Source of the DNA: Microdochium bolleyi
Lineage: Eukaryota; Ascomycota; Sordariomycetes; Xylariales; Microdochiaceae
Direction: 5' to 3'
NCBI GenBank assembly: GCA_001566295.1
Contig: KQ964330.1
Coordinates: 1-14,791, forward strand
DNA: 14,791 nucleotides
Part shown: positions 8,818 to 14,791 of the stretch, piece by piece
Layout of the letters: each line of letters begins with the position of its first letter
Position numbering within the stretch: position 1 is the stretch's first letter
Made by a program: the position numbers and the translations under genes
Notes under the pieces: generated by a model
The model's database searches: none
Told to the model about the DNA's origin: nothing
The model's input: the letters and a program-made list of their open reading frames with translations, nothing else

Positions 8818-9545
8818 GTCTGTCTCTATCGTCAAGTCTGTATTTTGATCGACTTCGAGAATTCCCACCAGGTGCGAGGCATCTCCTGCGGGGACTTCTG
8901 TCTGGAAGATAGTACAACTTGTCGGACGCCGATTGAGTTGCAACCAATATACAGGCAGGAAATGCTGGGACTGCGATTGAGCAGGCGGAATCCTTCCCCT
9001 GGCACCTCGCCCAGTGATGATACGTATTCCACGCCCTCATAGCGCAAATTTTGAGCCCAAATGACTGAAGAGAGTGGCATCTGGCATGTGGTGGTTGGAA
9101 AAGGTTCCAGAAGATCTTTGATCTGCTCGATTGCGAGCATCGACAGAAAGTCTCCGTGCAGCACATAGTCCGCAATGAGAATCCTGACTTCCAAGGGGAG
9201 GCGCGGCACGTCGAAGATCTGCACTGCAAAGTAAAAGCGCAACCAAGCTATGCGCTCGCTGATCTCGGCTGCGTAGGGTTCATAGGAACCTGAAAGAGCA
9301 ATCGCAAGGAGATGCCGGGGCAGCTTGAACTGGCGCGCTGCGCACTGAGCATGATAACTGACAGAGCCACTGTCAACTTCTTCAGAGAGTGCAGGGTTGC
9401 TCCCTGGATCACCGTCGAGGAAAGTCAGCCACGCTGAATGGATGATGTTCTGTAGAGGATAGGGCAGGAACTTGCCACATCTGTGGATCCAGAAACGACA
9501 AAGCGCACAGCGTGTGGGATTGCAAGGAACTTCAATACGCTTTTA

Positions 9546-10012
9546 GCAGCTTATGTAATAGCGTGAAAAGAAACTAAGAACAAAATGTGAGGCATAACTG
9601 CTCGACACGAGAATATGCAATTTTCAGGCGGCAAGTATTAGCTAGCAGTGCACGCCGAACCTAGGCTTTACATGCTGAATGCGTTAGTGACTGCACAAGT
9701 AGGCTGGAACAAGTTCGACGAAAACATGCCATGGTGAGATCTTGTATTGATTGCTAAGCCTCCTAATCATGTCAATTGTGAATCTGATCCTGTTAAAGGA
9801 TACTGACGTGCATACTTTGTTGAAACTTTCATTGGACTCGATATCGTCATGGACGTGCTGGGACTCCCTGCCGCCCGTGGCCGTGATGCATTGCGTCGGC
9901 TCGAAGATGAGCCGAGTCTCGATAAGTTCCGCTCCATAGTTCGTGGTCGTTCATGTCGTTATAATTAATCTTGTTCATTTGCATCGGTCTCGTACAAGTC
10001 CACCCTTATCGT
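9546..10012. other. Intergenic stretch, no gene seen
   Basis: About 470 bp between the start side of the F-box-like pseudogene and the stop of the zinc-finger gene, both transcribed leftward. It should contain the 3' UTR of the zinc-finger gene (an AT-rich stretch TTATAATTAATC at about 9958-9969 is a candidate for 3'-end signals) and the former promoter of the decayed gene. No open frame of note. Confidence 0.5.
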
Positions 10013-11728
10013 TTAGTACACTCGCTGCTGGTAGCGGCCTGCAAAGTGGTGGCCTTCATCGTAGAGGGTCCCGGTGGTGCTGGACGCTGAGACACTGTCG
10101 TGATCCATGCCGTAGCCCTCGTAGCCACGACGAGCATCGTGGGCCATCAGCATGTTGTAGGTCCCATAGTGACCAAACGTGCTGGAGGAGCCAACAACAG
10201 GATAGGGCAGGCCGTGGGCCATCGAGTGATGCGGTGCCTGGGGCACGGGGTAGTGACTAGACGGGACAGCCGGCGCCGAGGTGACGGTGTTGACCTTGCG
10301 GTCCTTGCCACGGCCCTTGATGCCCTTGTTGCTGTTCTTGTAGTGAATGGCGAAGTACTCGAAGAGCTCCTTGTCGTCGCCTTGCAGCTCGCCTCCAGCC
10401 TGGAGGATGCCCGCAAACTTGGCGGTCAGTGTCTTGATGGTCTCGGCGTGGAATTTGTTTTGATGCGTCTAGACGATCGTTAGTGCTGGGCTTGTGGGAG
10501 TGGCGATGGCCGAAGACAACGTACCTTCATGTTACCGAGCTGGCTGAACTTCTTCTGGCAGCCGTCTAGTCTGCAGCTGAAGCGCTTGAAGTTGTTGTGA
10601 ACCTCCTTGTGTGCCCGAACGTTGCCACGCTGCGCGAATGCCTTGCCACAGATTTCGCAGTGGTAAGGCTTCTCGCCCGTGTGGCGACGCTCGTGTGTCT
10701 GCAAAGCCGGGATTAGCGTGCTGCTGATTGAAGTTCAGTATGGGGGGTGGCTTACCTTGACGTTGCCGAGCTGCGAGAACCTTTGGCCACAGCCGGGTTG
10801 TTTGCAAAGCTGGTTCCTGTTAGTTCCTCTTCTTCACCAGGACGAGAACAAAGCAGCTAGGTCTATTTACATAAGGCTTCTCGCCACTGTGCGATCTCTC
10901 GTGGATGCCAAGGCGGGTCTTCTGGGCAAACCTCTTGTTGCACTGGGGCAGACTGCACATGTGGCGCTTCCGCGAGGTGCGAGAGCTGGTTCCAGTCGCC
11001 TCTGGGCTTGTGCCTGGGGAGCAAGACTTGATCTTCGATTCATGGTGCGGCGGTGATGGGTAACGGGCCTCAACGCGCCCGACAGGCGCGGGTGTCTGAG
11101 CCGCCTCGTCCCGTACTTGGATAGTCTTCATGAGGGTGTCGACGTCGGTGTGGAACTCAGTCTGCTTCTCGGAGTCGGCGGTGATGTTTGGTGTGATGGT
11201 CTTGGTAACGATGGCGTCTTTCATGGAGGCTGGCGAAGAAGGGGGCATGAGCTGCTCGCGCTCCACGTTGGAGGCGTGGAGCTGGTCCTGGATGTAGCTC
11301 TGATGCCGAGTGTCCCGCATGTAGTTCATGCTCGCATCATTGTCTTCGGCATCCATACACATCACGCGCGGCCAGTCGTCCTGATAGTGTCGAAAGGAAG
11401 GCAGCAGGCTCGCGGGGGAGGGCGGCGTGACGCAGCGGACAAATCCGTATTGTGGGTGTCCTTGGTAGTGCGGTGTGTGCATGGCCATAGGAGGAGCCAT
11501 GGTGTAAGCGTTGCCGACCATGTACTGGGAAGCATCAACCGGTCGCTGCATGACCGCAGGAATTGTAGCACGAGCATCGTATTGGACGAAAGCCGTTCCG
11601 TGGATGAGACCATATTCCGGAGATGGTGGCTGAGTTGTCCAGCGGTTCCAGCCAGGACCTACTGGCGGAGGAGTCGACAGAGCTATGTCGATATCGTGCT
11701 CGAGGTCGACCAAGCGGAGAGAGGGCAA
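10013..11728 (-). CDS. C2H2 transcription factor with four zinc fingers (Azf1-like)
   Basis: Four exons: to 10871, 10756-10809, 10525-10698, 10013-10468, all junctions phase 0. About 513 residues are readable from 11728, or 454 from the first in-frame ATG at 11551. The N-terminal half is Pro/Ser-rich and probably disordered (TPPPVGPGW, PPSPEYGLIHGTAF, CVTPPSPASLLPSF). The fingers are CSLPQC-x12-H-x3-H, CKQPGC-x12-H-x3-H, CEIC-x12-H-x3-H and CRLDGC-x12-H-x4-H, with TGEKPY-type linkers between fingers 1-2 (SGEKPY) and 2-3 (TGEKPY), so it binds DNA in the nucleus. After the fingers comes a compact segment (IKTLTAKFAGIL, DKELFEYFAIHYKNSNKGIKGRGKDRK), then a Tyr/His/Ser-rich tail. This fits fungal nuclear regulators annotated as azf1-like; the regulon is unknown. 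The start is unsettled: the upstream frame looks coding back to 11728 but has no ATG and meets TAA near 11870. No frameshift or nonsense codon is seen. Confidence 0.9.
10469..10524 (-). other. Intron C of the zinc-finger gene
   Basis: Donor GTACGT at 10524, branch ACTAACG, acceptor CGTCTAG ending 10469; 56 nt, phase 0. It splits finger 4 between FSQLGNMK and THQNKFH, the same place as intron B in finger 2. Confidence 0.9.
10699..10755 (-). other. Intron B of the zinc-finger gene
   Basis: Donor GTAAGC at 10755, acceptor TTTGCAG ending 10699; 57 nt, phase 0. It splits finger 2 between FSQLGNVK and THERRH. Confidence 0.9.
10810..10870 (-). other. Intron A of the zinc-finger gene
   Basis: Minus-strand donor GTAAAT at 10870, branch AACTAACAGG, acceptor AACCAG ending 10810; 61 nt, phase 0. 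It falls in the TGEKPY-type linker between fingers 1 and 2. Confidence 0.88.
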
Positions 11729-11892
11729 GCGTCCAAGAGCTTGGGATACAGAGAACGCAAGGCTCGGGTTCTTTCTACAGAGCCAAGTTGGCGAAGGCGT
11801 CCAGTATATTCGAGTTGGTTTGTGGGGACGATGGACGGCAAATTCGAGGATGCTATGCGGCAGTTTTTAAAGATTGAGATGATGGTGTGTGT

Positions 11893-11992
11893 AGTGTTGT
11901 GATAGTGTGAACAGTGTTGTGATAAGCAAAAGACCACCTGATGAGATACGAAAGAAACAAATGTTGTGAGTTGATGTTGTGATGTGTTGTAG
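11893..11992 (-). repeat. CA-rich imperfect repeats in the presumed leader of the zinc-finger gene
   Basis: On the plus strand TGTTGTGA or TGTTGTAG recurs five times within 100 bp (AGTGTTGTGATA twice, ATGTTGTGA twice, GTGTTGTAG once); as transcript this reads TCACAACA repeats. CA/CAA-rich unstructured 5' leaders are common just upstream of fungal start regions, so this is probably the 5' UTR or the core promoter. Confidence 0.5.
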
Positions 11993-12000
11993 TTGAGCTC

Positions 12001-14621
12001 CAAGTCTGAGACCCGAGAGGGGAAGGGCAGAGGTCGAATGAGGACGACCACCGAGATGTGTAGCCGTCAACTCGAGATCGTGCCCTGGGTTTAGCCAAGG
12101 ACAAGGGGTCCCCCAGGCCTCGAGATTGGCATAGCTATACGGAGCACGGAGTACCAGATACCGGGCTAGCGTCCCTGGCAGATCATCCGAGACCCTGGGT
12201 TGGCTGCGACGAGCCGGGCTGCCAAAAGTGATAGCAAGCCACGGCTAGCAAGGCTGGTAAGCTACTGCTGGGCTAGCATTAGTCTCGCGGCCGGAAGGTC
12301 TCCCTGGGGTTCCGGGGGCTGCCCTGGGTGAGCACGATCTTAGATTTCAGAGACCTGGCTTGGCTATGTGCACGCCCTCCCTGCCACCACCCCTGATCCC
12401 TGCCCCAGCTGTCATTGTCGGCAGCATGTCTCATGCTCCCAAAAGGCTGGTGTCCAGATGAAGCACATTGCAAGAGTGAACAGATCGGTGAGCAGATCTC
12501 ACACTGTACGAGCACGTCGACGACAACGTAAGTGCCTGCTCTGTCATTTTTTGTCGTCTGATCGTGCGAAGTTATGGCTTTTCCAAGCGGATCGCCAGCT
12601 TCTTGAGTGACTTTGCACGTGCTTCACAGTCTCCTGCTCTGCTGGCCAGTTGGCAGTGGCATTTGCAAAGGTTCCTTACGCTCCTTCATCCCACGGGGGA
12701 GGGCTGATGCTGCATCTGCCAGTTTATTGGTCAGACGGAAGTCCCCTGAGCCATGTTCTCTCCAACAACTTGCTGCGGTCCAACAAGATGATGTTCAGAA
12801 AAGAGGACGATACGGACATGCCATCTGGCCCGGTTGGCAAATTTAACACGCTGCATTTCAGAGTTCTCGCTTGCGCGTTGGACTTCTCACAACATACTTG
12901 TTCCGGCCTCGACTCGAGTGTCTGCCCTTGTTGAGCTGTGGCTAGCTAGGTCGTAGAATGTGTGGCGCATCGTGGTGTGCTAGCAGCCGCAGATCGCCAG
13001 CAAGGATGTGAACACACATCAACTCGGGGAGCTGAGAGCAATTGCAATGTTTGCCTTAGTTTCGCCAACCCTCTGGCCAGAATGTCACAGCAAGCAACTC
13101 TACCATGCATTGTCGTTGAGGTGCTGATCGCCCAAAGAGTTATCTCTGCGCAAACCTTGTGTCCAGAAGCGCTGCCACCTCCACAAAGGTGCGACTCGCA
13201 GAGCTGTGCCCGCTCTAGAGAGGCTGGGCAAGACATGTAAGCAAAGGAAGTGCATACTGTAGGCTTGGACGGGGCTTCTCGTAACCACCAATGGTGTCTC
13301 CAGCCAGTTACATGCGCCACTCGAAGTTGCAAGACAAGGAGACACTGAATGACGACACAAGGCGTCTCCCTGCGATTGCCAGCTTCGCGGCCTGTGAAAG
13401 CTTTCTCATCTGACTACGCGGAAGACTGGCCGTGGGACCGCGACAATACGGACGGGGTGCTTCGGAGCGTCAATATGATTGTGATATTTCGTGACCCGAT
13501 GGAAAAGGCGGTCAGTAAGCAGTACCTACGCGACAGCTCGACCCGTTCGTCTGTATGCTTGAGACGACGACTTGGGGCAGTCGGAGCCGACCCGGGCATG
13601 GCGCTAGGGAGAGTTTGCGCCGGCGACGGGATCAACCGTCGTGGCTAGGGTTTCTTGGTGTCGAAAGTCGGGCCGGGCGGGGTTAATTGTTGTGGGAGGC
13701 TTCAGGCGTGGCCTGGTGCTTTGCGGCGGCGTCCGGAGAAGCTTCCGTTCCGTGCATTGTGCAGAGGGGCTTCGGGGCTCATCTCCACAGCCGGCCTTGT
13801 TGTTCGCTCGTCGAGCCGCGCACCGCGACGCAGAAAGAGCAGGTGCACAGTGACTAGCAGACCATTCCAACGTGATTGCCACGAGTCTATCGACGATGCA
13901 AGAGCACGGCAACAACTCAGTCGGCCTGATGGACCTAGTGCCTCCAGGTCGGCAGCCGGAACAACAGCTGTGTCTACGCTTTCGTACATACTGCTAGATA
14001 TACGGACAGGTGGAAAAGGTCTCAGCTGTCGACATAGCCAAAGCAGCTGGTCCGTCGTGGACCACGGGACGGCCTGGAATCACGGCGGGCAGTGATGGAC
14101 GGGAGAAGGGGGGTCGACGGGGCGAGCAGCGAGTGCCGAGATCATCATCATCTTGTCGGCGAGATTTGCTGCAGGTGAGTTGAGACCCAGCTCGCCAGGT
14201 GACGGGCGAGAGGCGGGCCTTGGACGGGATGCAGATAAGAGTCTGAGGATCAGGAGATGGGGCGGGCCACGCACGGCAGAGACAATTGAGCCACACTGCA
14301 GCCTCACAGCTGCACCGTCCAGTAGTGCGCACGACTAGTCCAATGCGCCACGCAGAGACCCCTGTCGCTCTCGAGTGGATATCCCCACACCTCTCCCGGC
14401 CTCTCGTCCATCACAGAGTCTCGCCGGACCGTGCTGCACCGCAAGCTGTCAGGAGTTCTCAAGACTGTCGACGCAGTACGAGATGTCATTTCGAAGCAGT
14501 GCTGCTGGCGGCCCATAATAGGAGCTCACTCGACTGGGTGGGCTTACTGGTCTACTCAGGGCAAAGAAGTGCTCAATTGGATCTCCCTTGCCCTATACGA
14601 AACGGAAAACACCAAACGAGA
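12001..14621. other. Long intergenic stretch; no supported gene
   Basis: About 2.6 kb. Its left end should hold the promoter of the zinc-finger gene. Five CCCTGG words (near 12082, 12172, 12192, 12302 and 12323) cluster between 12080 and 12330. The open frames here (for example 12650-12934 +, 12946-13332 -, 13349-13648 +, 13655-14095 +) have no motif I recognise, shifting composition, and overlapping rivals on the other strand. I see no tRNA, terminal repeats or splice-linked exons. A short real gene could be missed. Confidence 0.45.
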
Positions 14622-14791
14622 TCACTGCCGCCAGGCTGCTGGTAGAGAGACGGCATCGTCGATGCCGCGGAGGACATGGGGTTCGGTGAGACCAGCCTCG
14701 ACGAGGGCGTTGATGCTGGCGACGATCTGTTGGCGGCTTCGACGAGGGCAGTGCTGCCACCTGTGTTCAATACTGAGATCGACTGCGCTGC
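14622..14791 (-). CDS. Unidentified protein, C-terminal fragment running off the right edge
   Basis: Reading leftward from the edge, one frame is open to TGA at 14622-14624 and ends with a well-composed, likely coding tail: QIVASINALVEAGLTEPH, VLRGIDDAVSLPAAWRQ. In another frame the bases nearest the edge read LNTGGSTALVEAA, also protein-like, and would connect to the tail if one base were missing near 14732-14736. I do not recognise the family. It may be the last exon of a gene on the minus strand whose body lies to the right, intact or with a single-base frameshift. Confidence 0.4.
   Translation of the reverse strand, partial: SAVDLSIEHRWQHCPRRSRQQIVASINALVEAGLTEPHVLRGIDDAVSLPAAWRQ

Larger units (their letters stand above)
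7781..9542 (-). pseudogene. Decayed F-box-like fungal protein gene
   Basis: Reading leftward from 9542: a Cys-rich start (PCNPTRCALC) as in fungal proteins that pair a Cys cluster with an F-box-like segment; ARQFKLPRHLLAIALSGSYEPY; then VPRLPLEVRILIADYVL, which fits the LPxEL..I..YL core of an F-box; LYIGCNSIGVRQVVL; TWWE; intron 8767-8817; GIWIYFPLRKDETI; intron 8383-8430; LALLGPQ; YFFHASVVLGDVTEFRFCR; AVGQVRFDSL; and a tail MSGLLEWWTSL, all in the order I expect for this family. Breaks: a one-base deletion near 8860-8863 (after TWWE), another near 8472-8485 (after ETI), and an in-frame TGA at 8036-8038 where CGA would be one transition away. There is also no start: a TAA stands at 9543-9545 and no Met occurs in the first 130 residues. 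F-box proteins recruit substrates to SCF ubiquitin ligases; target unknown. Family recognition is from memory of fungal proteins, moderately sure. Confidence 0.72.

Noticed and set aside
11117..11902. 261-codon plus-strand open frame
   Set aside because: It lies antisense to exon 1 and the leader of the zinc-finger gene, which is clearly the coding strand; a shadow frame.
12080..12330. Cluster of five CCCTGG words as a possible tandem repeat or binding array
   Set aside because: Spacing is irregular and flanks do not align; not more than expected in GC-rich DNA without a count.
13349..13648. 99-codon plus-strand frame
   Set aside because: The middle looks mildly protein-like (VNMIVIFRDPMEKAVSK) but no family is recognised and no partner exon is found.
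1..14791. CRISPR array, bacterial operon or phage-like system
   Set aside because: No regularly spaced repeats; genes are spliced and fungal in type.

Overview
The window looks like genomic DNA of a filamentous ascomycete (Pezizomycotina; a Sordariomycete is likely but not shown). The evidence is: genes split by short introns of 48-61 nt with GT(A/G)AGT-like donors and CTAAC-type branch sites; a secreted cutinase-family enzyme; a fungal FrnE/DsbA-like thioredoxin protein; a multi-finger C2H2 regulator; an F-box-like protein of a type common in fungi; and remnants of LTR retroelements and a pogo/Fot1-like DNA transposon. No bacterial-style operons, ribosome binding sites or CRISPR arrays are seen.

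Layout, left to right: the 3' end of a cutinase gene (2-319, + strand, cut by the window edge). A solo LTR (544-1042) abuts the truncated N-terminal coding end of a pogo-like transposase (1043-1200, - strand). A gene-poor stretch of about 4.2 kb follows (1201-5428), AT-richer at first and GC-rich later. A DsbA/FrnE-like gene lies at 5429-6736 (+), then an unexplained exon-like reading frame, then a second LTR of the same family and orientation (7101-7629) with a perfect 5-bp target duplication. A decayed F-box-like gene reads leftward (7781-9542, -). A four-finger C2H2 transcription factor gene with three phase-0 introns also reads leftward (10013 to at least 11551, open frame to 11728, -), with a CA-rich repeated leader upstream. 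The rest (about 12.0-14.6 kb) holds no gene I can support. A coding-looking C-terminal fragment runs off the right edge on the - strand.

The genes do not form an obvious pathway or biosynthetic cluster. The main story is genome turnover: two solo LTRs bracket the FrnE-like gene, one LTR sits on the scar of a truncated transposase, and the neighbouring F-box-like gene carries two single-base deletions and a nonsense codon. The best-preserved gene is the zinc-finger regulator. I did not find a convincing novel multi-gene system; the findings listed are structural and evolutionary oddities.
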